A stretch of 64,000 nt of DNA from assembly GCA_902595715.1 (NCBI GenBank), contig CACJRI010000004.1:37145-101144 (forward strand), read 5' to 3'. This stretch comes from an uncultured SAR86 cluster bacterium. GTDB taxonomy: Bacteria > Pseudomonadota > Gammaproteobacteria > Magnimaribacterales > AG-339-G14. Positions 54,739 through 63,271 of the stretch are shown here, one piece after another. The position numbers and the translations under genes were made by a program. The notes under the pieces were generated by a model, which saw only the letters and a program-made list of their open reading frames with translations, did not search any database and was not told the origin of the DNA. Within the stretch, counting starts at the first letter, position 1; every line of letters starts with the position of its first letter.

Positions 54739-55351
54739 TCTCCCAGGAGTGTTTTTCTTTTAGGATACGCTCTATTACTGCATCCCTTTGCTCATTGGGT
54801 ATATCGACCACAACAATATTTTTAGCTAATTTTTCAAAAGCTTCTTTTTCCAATAAGTCGCCATCAACTATTTGTTGAATTGCACCCATTGCTGCCCATT
54901 GCACATAATGGCGCGAAAGACGAAAGTCCATTAGATCCTCAATATCGGTATTTTTAATTTGTTTGGCTTTTACAGCATTCAGAAAGGTATTCTCCATATT
55001 TGGCTGAGTGATTTCTTTAAAGACTTGAACAACCATTTGGATATCGTCCAATAACCACTTTATTGAAGGGGAGTTAGATAACAAATTCAAAGCCCGCAAC
55101 AAAGCTAAATAAATGATGTATACATAATCTTTTTCGTTAATTACATTGAGTTTGAAGTCAATCAACATATCTTTAACAGTCTTGCTCAAGGCCTCATATT
55201 GAATATCCTCGATACTATCAAAATGATTATAAAAAGTTCCATAACCCACATCGGCTATTTTAATGAGTTTCTTGACACTCATTTTCGCCTTACCTTCAGA
55301 ATTTAAGTAGGTAATTGCGGCATCTACTAACTTTGCTTTTGTTTTGCTCAT
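54716..55351 (-). CDS. TetR/AcrR-family transcriptional regulator
   Basis: About 211 residues from ATG 55351; a GTG three codons earlier (55360) is an alternative. The N-terminal helix-turn-helix spans about residues 5-48: KLVDAAITYLNSEGKAKMSV then IADVGYGTFYNHFDSIEDIQ, the classical TetR pattern. The C-terminal ligand domain is helical and unrecognised. It lies back to back with the giant FecR-protein gene. A near palindrome covers its start, so it probably represses itself and perhaps the giant gene. Confidence 0.88.
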   Translation of the reverse strand: MSKTKAKLVDAAITYLNSEGKAKMSVKKLIKIADVGYGTFYNHFDSIEDIQYEALSKTVKDMLIDFKLNVINEKDYVYIIYLALLRALNLLSNSPSIKWLLDDIQMVVQVFKEITQPNMENTFLNAVKAKQIKNTDIEDLMDFRLSRHYVQWAAMGAIQQIVDGDLLEKEAFEKLAKNIVVVDIPNEQRDAVIERILKEKHSWEITDNVDK

Positions 55352-55372
55352 TTCTGACACAGTGTACAGAAA
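55351..55372. promoter_or_regulatory. Candidate TetR operator between tetR and the giant gene
   Basis: Arms TTTCTG (55351-55356) and CAGAAA (55367-55372) flank a central ACACAGTGTA, itself containing ACAC-A-GTGT. The 22-bp near palindrome overlaps the tetR start and lies 40 bp before the giant gene. TetR proteins usually bind such sites; the call rests on position and symmetry. Confidence 0.5.
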
Positions 55373-55411
55373 ATATGACAGACATCACAGATTTTGCTTA
55401 AATAGTGCCAT

Positions 55412-58400
55412 ATGAAGATAAAAATTAAATTTTTATCTCATCAAAGTACCAAAAACATCTTTATAAAAATTTTTGTCACCTTGGTGGGATTGTCTGCGGG
55501 ACTCTTTGCCTATACCCAAGAGGAGATAGGTGTAGCTGCTGCAGTAAACACTACGACAACCGATAACTTTTACGATCCTTCGGGAATGTTCGCTGAACGT
55601 CGCCTGATTGATGAGGGTTATAAGATCATCCAAAACCGAACCATTGAAACCGATGAGAAAGGTAAGGCGCAAATGATTCTTATCGATGGAACTGCGTTTA
55701 CCATCGGTCCCAATTCCAAAGTTATTTTGGATAAATTCGTTTACAACCCAGAAACCAACGATGGCTTTTTAGAAATGCAAGCAACTGGTCTTCTAAGGTT
55801 AGTCGGAGGAAAGGTCACCAAGAAAAATGCTGCAACCATTAATACCAGCGTTGCCACAGTTGGTATTCGAGGCGGTATTGTTATTGTTGATTCCGATGCT
55901 GAAACAACCTCAGCAGCTTTTGTCTATGGCCAGGAAATGGAAGTCATTCCATTAAATAACCAAGACGGCAGAACTCTTTTAACCGAAGATGGTTTTGTTG
56001 TTGAAGTAAATGATCCTTATGATGATATTGATACCCCTGAACTTTTAACTGCTGAAGCTTTAGCTAGTTATTCGGCAAGTCTTGAAGGGAGCGAGGAAGA
56101 AGAAGAGGAATCAGAAAGCGAATCGGAAGAAGAGTCTGAAGAAGAGGAAGAAGAATCCGAAGAAGAGTCAGAAGAAGAATCCGAAGAAGAGTCAGAAGAA
56201 GAATCTGAAGAGTCCGAAGAAGAGTCCGAAGAAGAATCTGAAGAAGAATCTGAAGAGGAATCTGAAGAGGAATCTGAAGAGGAATCTGAAGAGTCAGAAG
56301 AAGAATCAACAGAAGAAGAATCAACAGAAGAAGAATCAACAGAAGAAGAATCAACAGAAGAAGAATCAACAGAAGAACAAAATGAAGATTCTGGAGATAG
56401 CGAATCTAGCGATGGTGATTCCGAGAGCGAATCATCAGATGAACAAGCACCCGCTGATGATTCAGGGTCTGATGATAGCGCCCAAGAGGATAATCCAGAG
56501 TCTGAAAAATCAGAAGATGGCCCTGCACTAGAAAAGGAAGAAGGTGAAGCCGAACAACCTGTAAGTTCAGATACAACTACAAGCGATGAAAGCAGTGCAC
56601 CGATTGAAACTGGGGACGATAAATCTGCAGCTGATTCCGAAACGCCTGATGTTGGTAGACAAGAAGATAGTGGTGAAGTTGATTTAAATAATGAATTCAA
56701 TGAAGTATCAGAAAAAGAAGAACCGGAAGTTGTAATCGACGAAGATTCGCTTTTAACAGACTCTGGAATTTCTGATAACAGTTCCAATGTAGCTCCTGAC
56801 CAATTGACTACTTCTGATGATATTGGAGGTGAATTGGGAGCTAGCGATTTATTTGAAGTTGAACAAGAAGAAGAGGAACCGGCAGAAGAAACTACTGAGG
56901 AAGTTCAAGACACCACAGCAGAGACTGTCCAACAAGAAGCTATTGAAGAAAAAATGTCAGCAAACGTTTCTGTTAGGGCGGATTCCTTTATTGAAAGTTC
57001 TCCAAAAAATACTTTGGTCGCCACTACTGCAGTAGAGGGCGAAGGTGTGACTTATGCCCTAGAAAATGATTTTGGGGTATTTAAGGTAAATAAAAGAGGA
57101 AAAGTCAAAACCAAAGGTTTTTTAGACTTTGAAACCAATGAAAAATATGACTTGGTGCTCTTGGTCACCAATAAAAAAGGAAAGACCGTCAGAGTTCCTT
57201 TCACCATCAATATTGCAGATGTCTCGGAGTTGAGCGCAACATCTTCAGTAAGAGCAACAAATTATCATGAAGGAAAAACTTCTGTTAACACAATTGTTGC
57301 TGACATTAACCCTGTCTCAGATGAGACGCCAACATACGAAATCACTGGAGAAGGTAAAGAGTATTTTCGTATCAACAACAATGGAAAAATTAAATTAGAC
57401 AAAGCCTTTGATTCCACTGACCGCAAAGTATTCAACTTAGTAGTTAAGGTTAGAGCTGGAACAGAAACAGTAGATGTTCCGGTTAATATTAATGTTCTAG
57501 AAAATATCGCTCCAGATTTCTCAATAGACTGTCAAAGTTCTTGTTCTTTAGCTGAGTCAGCAGCTACAGGGACAGTTGTGATAAATGCCTCGAGAACCGA
57601 TAGCGATATCGACGATCTGACATATTCTCTTGAAAACAATTTTGGCAATAAATTCAGTATCAACCAAACAACCGGTCAAGTTACCTTGAATAGCGCCTTG
57701 GATTATGAGACGACAAATTCTTATAACTTAAAAGTCATCGCAACTGACTCCAAAGGTATTACCAAAGAACGTAGTTCTACTTTTAACGTAACGGATATAT
57801 CCCCAGGCTACAGTGGCAATCTTATTTCTGCTAGTAAAGCAGAATCAGTAGCTACTGGCACAGTGATTTTGAATTCCTCTTTAAGTGGAAGTTTCAGCAA
57901 CCCAACTTATTCGATTTCTGGTGGTAATTCTAAATTCGCTATAAATTCTTCTACCGGACAAGTTACTTTAGCCAATGCTTTAGATTATGAAACTGCAACT
58001 TCGCATACTTTTACGGTTACTGTTCAAGCAGGCGGCGAGAGTGAATCAAGATCCTTCACTTTGAACGTATCGGATGTAGCTTTGGGCTATAGCGGTACTT
58101 TGGCATCAGCCAGTAAGGCAGAAAACATAGCTACTGGCACGGTCATTTTAAACTCTGCGGTAAGCGGTTTTCCAAGTGCAACCTATTCCTTGAGTGGCGG
58201 ACAATCCAAATTCGCCATCAATTCATCTACAGGACAGGTGACATTAGCTAATGCTTTAGATTATGAAACAGCAACTTCTCATACTTTTACCGTGACTGCT
58301 GCAGCTGGAGGCGAAACACAAAGTCAGAACTTTACTTTAAACGTCGATAACATTACTTATACCGTTTCAGCTCCAGCTTCAACTACCAGCAGTTTTGTAA

Positions 58401-61400
58401 AAAAAGGAGTATTTTATAGAACCGGCTCTGCCAATTTCACCTATTTAATAGATGAAGATATTACGAGCAAAGGAGCTTCAGATAGGGTCATTGGTAATTT
58501 TTCAACTGGCGTTGCGGGCACAACCTATAGTTTAGGCGGAACAAATCAAAATTATTTCAGTATAGATTCGTCAGGTGTTCTAACTATTGACGATTGTATG
58601 ATGTGTGAAGCCAGCATCAGAGTTCATGAAGAAGCAACCGGATCTAATCCGACCGTACCTGCACAAAATTTCATTTTAGATTTGGAAGTCATAGCCTCTA
58701 TTCCAGGTGAAGGCAACGTAAGTAGCGGGAATTTTACATTAAAAGGTAAGAATGTTGAGGCCAACGAAAATCTGGTGATGAAATTTGCCAGTGGTTACAG
58801 CAGTAAGACTCACAATTTTCAGGGAGCTAATCCGTTTACTGCAATAGCTACTCGTAATTCCAGTGGAACTGGTGGCTTAAACAACGCAGTAGTCACTGAA
58901 TCGGTTTTAACGGTAGCCGATCGAGTGAGCAGTCCGCATATAGCCTCAGCCAACGATGAGTTTTATACGCGCTATGGTCAAAATGGTGGTAAATCTTATT
59001 ATCGAACCAGCACAAGATCCAACGGCGATAACGAACACGGTACCGAAATTTTGGATTTTGAATATTGGTTCCCAATTGATTCTACAACTGGTAATACCTA
59101 TTCTCGACAGTATGCCCCTATGTCTGATTTAGCTGCTGCTTGGGATGACCGAAGACCCACTAGAGAAGAGGCTAAATACGCTTGCTTGGACTCTGGACAA
59201 GGTTGTGGTGGTGGAACCACCGAAGTTGACATAAATGGAAATTGGACTTCTACCACAGAAGGCTCCGATTTTTCTGGTTATCTAGTCACGCAAAGAAATT
59301 TTAACCGATCTGTAGATAATCTTTTGAATTCCAACGCAAATGGTTCATCCGCTGGAGATGGATCTGGAACCAATACTCTTTTGGGTGAGTACAACCAAGG
59401 CTTTGGTGGGACTAACAATAATTACGTTTCAGAATTTGAAATCGTGGCTCTACCTGAAACTTTTGAGTATTTTGGACAATCTTTTTCTCACATTTATGTA
59501 AATGAAAATGGATTTTTAACTTTCGGTAATGGCGGTGCTAATTCTAATAAACCATGGCACCAAGTAAATCTATCGCAAGCGCCAGCTGCGCATTCAGGTG
59601 GTGGTAGGCCTTTGATGTATTTGCATGAGTCGGGTTCCTATTCTTCTTCTAACGGCAGTGCTTTTCCCGATGGCTATCGACTACCTGACGTTTACGGAAA
59701 GCCTGGAACAGCCCATGCAGATAATCTGGATAACACTATCTTTGCTCTCTGGAATGACTACTATACAGATGGTAGCAACAATAATTGGTCAATACGTCAA
59801 TTATGGAATAGTACGACAAAAATCCTTACCATTGGTTGGTACAACATCAGAAGTTATAGCCAGTCGAATAATAATGCGGAAGCCAACTTCGAAGTCCAGT
59901 TAGATTTCAATGACGACTCTTTCCGAATCGTTCATGGAGATTTTGGAAATAGTTTCCCGCATCAATCATCAAATAATGCATTTGTTGGTATTTCTAAAGA
60001 CGTCTCTTGTGCAACAAGCGCTGAAGACATTTCCATGTGTGAGGGAAAAGATTACATCCAACTTTATTTTCACGATAATCATTTTGGTAGATATGAAACC
60101 CCACAGAGTCAATTTAATACTTTTCAAAATCCGGATGGAAATGATACGCCCAGTAGCATCGACCATATGTGGAACTCCTATTTTACTAATTATCAAACTG
60201 TTAATGGGACAAAATATTGTTTTACCAACGACAATAATTTAAGTTCAACCTCTTGTGCCAGCTCTTATAATCAAAATCATGCCAAGGCTGGTACCCACTT
60301 CACTTTTACCCCTCAAGGTTCGGGCGGAGTCAAAAACGTTCTTCTGCCCTCAGACATCAAGCAATCTTATCGTTCCGGTCGGATGGCAGAATTCATGTGG
60401 ATGCATTTGGATAAAGATCCAACCACTTTGGTTTACACGCCGCCAGCAAACAATGCGACCGGTTTTGATGCTGCAGGACCCAATTCTCGAGACGGTGTAA
60501 CCGGTGGCTCGCTGAGTGCAGGAAGTGCAATCACGCATACCACGGCACTTGATGAGATTGTCATTGCAGGGGAGGTTTACGCCAACAGAAAACTAGAAAG
60601 TTTCTTAGGCAATGCCAAGAAGGTAGTTGCCTACGCACCCATTCCTTTGTTGCACACCAACAAATACGAATTGCCACAACTTACAACAAATACAAGCTTT
60701 GGTCCTTGGTACGATGATCGATACAAACGTGTCCACACCATTATGCCGCCCTTTATTTCCACCGATTATATGGAAAGCAAAGACAACGGTACGGATGCCA
60801 ATTTTGATTTCCACCAATTGAACGATAACAGTTATTTCAAAGGCAACATCTCGGGTGTTGTCTACAATTCCAGGGGCACCACTTTTAATAGTCAAATAGT
60901 TGGCTCCAATTGGCAGAACGAATCTCGCCTTGACGGCATGTACGGTTATGCGGCTAAGGTATTGGATCACAATACGCATGTTGCTTCAGAACGTTTTGGC
61001 AATTTAGCCAATAATGCTGATTTCGTGCCTACTGGACAATCGCTTTGGTATCAAGTTTTCAACCCAACGGGTAGAGGCGTGGGGCTTTTTGCTCAGCTCA
61101 GTTGGAGTTGTGGACTGTCCGCCACCAATATCAACTATGCTTGTCATAATGGTCAACACGACACAAATCCATCCGTTGCTCCGCACCATTCTCAACAAAG
61201 TTTGTTTTCCGTCTTGATTGTAGACTCCGGTGACAAATCGAATTTCGCCAAGACGAATAACCCAGCAGGTTATTCGGCAGCATCCACTGGAACAGTCGTC
61301 GATGGCTCGCATTATTGGAGTTACAAACGTCGAGACGGAAGGACTGCGACAACCGATGGTGAATATGCGGGTGCAGAAAAAGCACCGCAAATTGCATTTG

Positions 61401-62962
61401 GTATCAACCCAATTGCTTGTGTTTCCGGTCCTGATAACGGGTGTTTCTTTGGTGACAATCAAGGCGCGAATTCCGGTACGATTGGTGCTCCCTCAACTGC
61501 AATCATTACCACCAGTGATCCTTGCAGCAGCACTTCAGCGCATAACCATACTAGGTGTTATCAGCCAAATTCATCAAACATGGAATTGGGTGTAATGTAC
61601 TCCATGGAAGCCAATAGCTCTGCAACCTTAGCGGATCAAAAATACAAAACTGAAACCTTTTATCAAGGTATTGCTCAGCAAAAACAATACGACGGTTCCA
61701 ACTATGTGGATGCCATAAATCTAAACGGCTCCAACAGTTGGCGTTCGGGCATCACTGCTTCAGCAGATACTTGGCATGGAAGATTCTCAGGTCACTGGCT
61801 AACCGATGTTGCGTCAAACCTAAAAAGCCTGCCACAGTACTTTCGATCAGGTTTAACAGCTTCTTTTGATGCTACCAACGACCGAGTCAAAGTCGTAGCT
61901 ACTAATATCAACATTCATGCAGATCCCGATTGGCATATTGGTACCAGTGTTGGAGACAATACTTGGTATCATGCTCATTCAAGCGGCTGTAATAGTACCC
62001 CAACTTCTTGGACTTCCAGTGGCTGCTCGCCTGTTTTTCCAGTGGAAACTGCCCGTGGCAGTACTTTGCAATTTGGTGACGATGACAATCAAAAAGATAG
62101 CGCTACTTTTGCTAATTCAGCCTACATCAATAAAAAAGTTTTCGGCGCCATGCTTAAAAACGAATCAAAAAATATCAAATGTCAATTGCTCTGCTCACAG
62201 GGTATTTTAGCAGAATCAAGCGTTGATAATGCCGGGGCACTGGTCACATGGGATACCATCGACGAGAAAGACAAAGACTGGCTGAGTCCTTGCACTACTA
62301 TCTTCGGCAATGCCGTTAATTGCGCTGATCCTGAACCTTCTTTGGAATACATGACTTGGGGGGTTTGGGCCTTTGCTGCTAATGACGGCATTGAATACTT
62401 GGCTGACGAACAACCCAGTGCCGTGCACATGGGTACTTGGTATGCCGGTGATTTATTGGATGCCAGCGATTGGCCAGTCAGTAGGACTGCAACTCTTGCC
62501 GGAATGGCAATGTTTAACATGTGGAAAAGCCAAACCGTAAGTGGCGTTACCACTAATTACGCTTGGACTGAAGGCTCTAGAGCAGATGGTTCTGTTGTCT
62601 TTGCTAGTTCAGGGGCTTATAACGTAACCATCAATGTTCACGATCTCGGCCAAACCACTTGTTCTGGTGCTGCAAGTGGATACCCTTGTAGTTCAGGTGC
62701 TGGTAGTTCAGCAAGTTCTTTCGATAACGGACAAAGGATGGGTACTATTACTTGGACGGCATCCGGCACTAATGGAAATCCTAATTTCAGTGGAGGAGAT
62801 AATGCTGCCAGTGTTAACAATGGGGTGAGTACTTGGAAATACATGCAAGGCAGTCTTTACGGCACTTCCTCACACGTTGAAGCAGGCGCGGAGCTAATTT
62901 ATTCAAAACAAAATGCTGCAAATTATATTCAAGCGATTGGTACCGTAATTTTATCGGAGTAA
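55412..62962 (+). CDS. Giant secreted FecR/acidic-repeat/cadherin protein, 2516 aa
   Basis: The N-terminus has a signal peptide (IKIFVTLVGLSAGLFAYT, ending near residue 35). Residues ~36-200 form a FecR-type domain (DGTAFTIGPNSKVILDKFVY near 93; LVGGKVTKKNAATINTSVAT near 130). Residues ~225-325 are a Glu/Ser low-complexity region, followed by an acidic linker to about 510. Five cadherin-like repeats lie at about 515-605, 610-697, 705-796, 800-888 and 893-980. A nidogen-like segment is suggested near 1340 (FEYFGQSFSHIYVNENGFLT). The remaining ~1000 residues are Asn/Ser/Thr/Gly/aromatic-rich and unrecognised. No membrane anchor or LPXTG motif at the C-terminus. It is probably a cell-surface or released adhesin; its export route is not visible. 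Confidence 0.85.
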   Translation: MKIKIKFLSHQSTKNIFIKIFVTLVGLSAGLFAYTQEEIGVAAAVNTTTTDNFYDPSGMFAERRLIDEGYKIIQNRTIETDEKGKAQMILIDGTAFTIGPNSKVILDKFVYNPETNDGFLEMQATGLLRLVGGKVTKKNAATINTSVATVGIRGGIVIVDSDAETTSAAFVYGQEMEVIPLNNQDGRTLLTEDGFVVEVNDPYDDIDTPELLTAEALASYSASLEGSEEEEEESESESEEESEEEEEESEEESEEESEEESEEESEESEEESEEESEEESEEESEEESEEESEESEEESTEEESTEEESTEEESTEEESTEEQNEDSGDSESSDGDSESESSDEQAPADDSGSDDSAQEDNPESEKSEDGPALEKEEGEAEQPVSSDTTTSDESSAPIETGDDKSAADSETPDVGRQEDSGEVDLNNEFNEVSEKEEPEVVIDEDSLLTDSGISDNSSNVAPDQLTTSDDIGGELGASDLFEVEQEEEEPAEETTEEVQDTTAETVQQEAIEEKMSANVSVRADSFIESSPKNTLVATTAVEGEGVTYALENDFGVFKVNKRGKVKTKGFLDFETNEKYDLVLLVTNKKGKTVRVPFTINIADVSELSATSSVRATNYHEGKTSVNTIVADINPVSDETPTYEITGEGKEYFRINNNGKIKLDKAFDSTDRKVFNLVVKVRAGTETVDVPVNINVLENIAPDFSIDCQSSCSLAESAATGTVVINASRTDSDIDDLTYSLENNFGNKFSINQTTGQVTLNSALDYETTNSYNLKVIATDSKGITKERSSTFNVTDISPGYSGNLISASKAESVATGTVILNSSLSGSFSNPTYSISGGNSKFAINSSTGQVTLANALDYETATSHTFTVTVQAGGESESRSFTLNVSDVALGYSGTLASASKAENIATGTVILNSAVSGFPSATYSLSGGQSKFAINSSTGQVTLANALDYETATSHTFTVTAAAGGETQSQNFTLNVDNITYTVSAPASTTSSFVKKGVFYRTGSANFTYLIDEDITSKGASDRVIGNFSTGVAGTTYSLGGTNQNYFSIDSSGVLTIDDCMMCEASIRVHEEATGSNPTVPAQNFILDLEVIASIPGEGNVSSGNFTLKGKNVEANENLVMKFASGYSSKTHNFQGANPFTAIATRNSSGTGGLNNAVVTESVLTVADRVSSPHIASANDEFYTRYGQNGGKSYYRTSTRSNGDNEHGTEILDFEYWFPIDSTTGNTYSRQYAPMSDLAAAWDDRRPTREEAKYACLDSGQGCGGGTTEVDINGNWTSTTEGSDFSGYLVTQRNFNRSVDNLLNSNANGSSAGDGSGTNTLLGEYNQGFGGTNNNYVSEFEIVALPETFEYFGQSFSHIYVNENGFLTFGNGGANSNKPWHQVNLSQAPAAHSGGGRPLMYLHESGSYSSSNGSAFPDGYRLPDVYGKPGTAHADNLDNTIFALWNDYYTDGSNNNWSIRQLWNSTTKILTIGWYNIRSYSQSNNNAEANFEVQLDFNDDSFRIVHGDFGNSFPHQSSNNAFVGISKDVSCATSAEDISMCEGKDYIQLYFHDNHFGRYETPQSQFNTFQNPDGNDTPSSIDHMWNSYFTNYQTVNGTKYCFTNDNNLSSTSCASSYNQNHAKAGTHFTFTPQGSGGVKNVLLPSDIKQSYRSGRMAEFMWMHLDKDPTTLVYTPPANNATGFDAAGPNSRDGVTGGSLSAGSAITHTTALDEIVIAGEVYANRKLESFLGNAKKVVAYAPIPLLHTNKYELPQLTTNTSFGPWYDDRYKRVHTIMPPFISTDYMESKDNGTDANFDFHQLNDNSYFKGNISGVVYNSRGTTFNSQIVGSNWQNESRLDGMYGYAAKVLDHNTHVASERFGNLANNADFVPTGQSLWYQVFNPTGRGVGLFAQLSWSCGLSATNINYACHNGQHDTNPSVAPHHSQQSLFSVLIVDSGDKSNFAKTNNPAGYSAASTGTVVDGSHYWSYKRRDGRTATTDGEYAGAEKAPQIAFGINPIACVSGPDNGCFFGDNQGANSGTIGAPSTAIITTSDPCSSTSAHNHTRCYQPNSSNMELGVMYSMEANSSATLADQKYKTETFYQGIAQQKQYDGSNYVDAINLNGSNSWRSGITASADTWHGRFSGHWLTDVASNLKSLPQYFRSGLTASFDATNDRVKVVATNINIHADPDWHIGTSVGDNTWYHAHSSGCNSTPTSWTSSGCSPVFPVETARGSTLQFGDDDNQKDSATFANSAYINKKVFGAMLKNESKNIKCQLLCSQGILAESSVDNAGALVTWDTIDEKDKDWLSPCTTIFGNAVNCADPEPSLEYMTWGVWAFAANDGIEYLADEQPSAVHMGTWYAGDLLDASDWPVSRTATLAGMAMFNMWKSQTVSGVTTNYAWTEGSRADGSVVFASSGAYNVTINVHDLGQTTCSGAASGYPCSSGAGSSASSFDNGQRMGTITWTASGTNGNPNFSGGDNAASVNNGVSTWKYMQGSLYGTSSHVEAGAELIYSKQNAANYIQAIGTVILSE
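56084..56380 (+). repeat. Acidic low-complexity repeat (Glu/Ser, then Ser-Thr-Glu)
   Basis: In-frame tandem repeats within the giant gene. The first part is based on SEEE/ESEEE units (about 12-15 bp), the last part on five 15-bp copies of a TCAACAGAAGAAGAA-like unit (EEEST at about 56297-56377). Such repeats are prone to length change by replication slippage. The opposite strand gives long frames that are not genes. Confidence 0.9.
57812..58345 (+). repeat. Two near-identical cadherin-type repeats in the giant gene
   Basis: Two copies of a ~93-residue (279-bp) unit, starting at residues 801 and 894, share SKAE(S/N)(V/I)ATGTVILN and the exact stretch AINSSTGQVTLANALDYETA. They are much more alike than the other cadherin-like units (515-796), suggesting recent duplication within the gene. 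Confidence 0.8.
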
Positions 62963-63102
62963 TTATTGAATAGGGAGAAACAGAATTTGAATTGAGCATG
63001 AGAACGGAGATCAATAACCTTTCTTTTGGAACCTTCTTTGGTTCTTTGTTGTCTTTTTGGTACTTTGACAACAGAAAGGCTATTCATCACTCAATCTTGC
63101 TC

Positions 63103-63135
63103 GGCTGGGCTCGATGGTTTCCATCGGGTTCAGTC
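63103..63135. other. Long imperfect hairpin between the giant genes
   Basis: GGCTGGGCTCGATGG (63103-63117) pairs with CCATCGGGTTCAGTC (63121-63135) around a TTT loop. The pairing includes several G-U wobbles, giving a stem of about 15 bp in RNA. No T run follows directly. It may be a small RNA element, a processing site, or the first part of a two-hairpin terminator region. Confidence 0.45.
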
Positions 63136-63221
63136 CAAGTTATTGATTTTATTTGGAAAAAGCTAAGTAAAAAGATTGAAAAAAGGGCATATTTTGCTAA
63201 TTTTCACCTTAGCTTTTTGCT

Positions 63222-63255
63222 AAAACCTCAAAAAATTCGTTTTTTTGGGGTTTTT
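63222..63255 (+). terminator. Intrinsic terminator after the giant gene
   Basis: AAAACCTCAAAAAA (63222-63235) pairs with TTTTTTGGGGTTTT (63241-63254), with one T-G wobble, around loop TTCGT and is followed by T. It lies 260 bp after the giant gene's stop and 17 bp before the next start candidate, so it separates the two FecR genes. Confidence 0.7.
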
Positions 63256-63271
63256 GGCGTTTGTTATTGAT

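Larger units (their letters stand above)
62963..63271. other. Intergenic region between the two giant FecR genes
   Basis: This 309-bp gap holds a long hairpin (63103-63135), a terminator (63222-63255) and an A+T-rich tail before the next start. A 92-codon frame (62992-63270) crosses it, but it runs through the terminator and has no recognised motif. I see no tRNA, IS end or other gene. Confidence 0.6.

Noticed and set aside
56068-56787. Long minus-strand frame rich in Ser/Asp opposite the acidic repeat
   Set aside because: It is only the antisense of the repetitive Glu/Ser coding region.
62992-63270. A 92-codon frame between the two giant genes
   Set aside because: It starts with TTG without a ribosome-binding site, runs through the terminator hairpin and ends in low-complexity residues, so it is probably chance.
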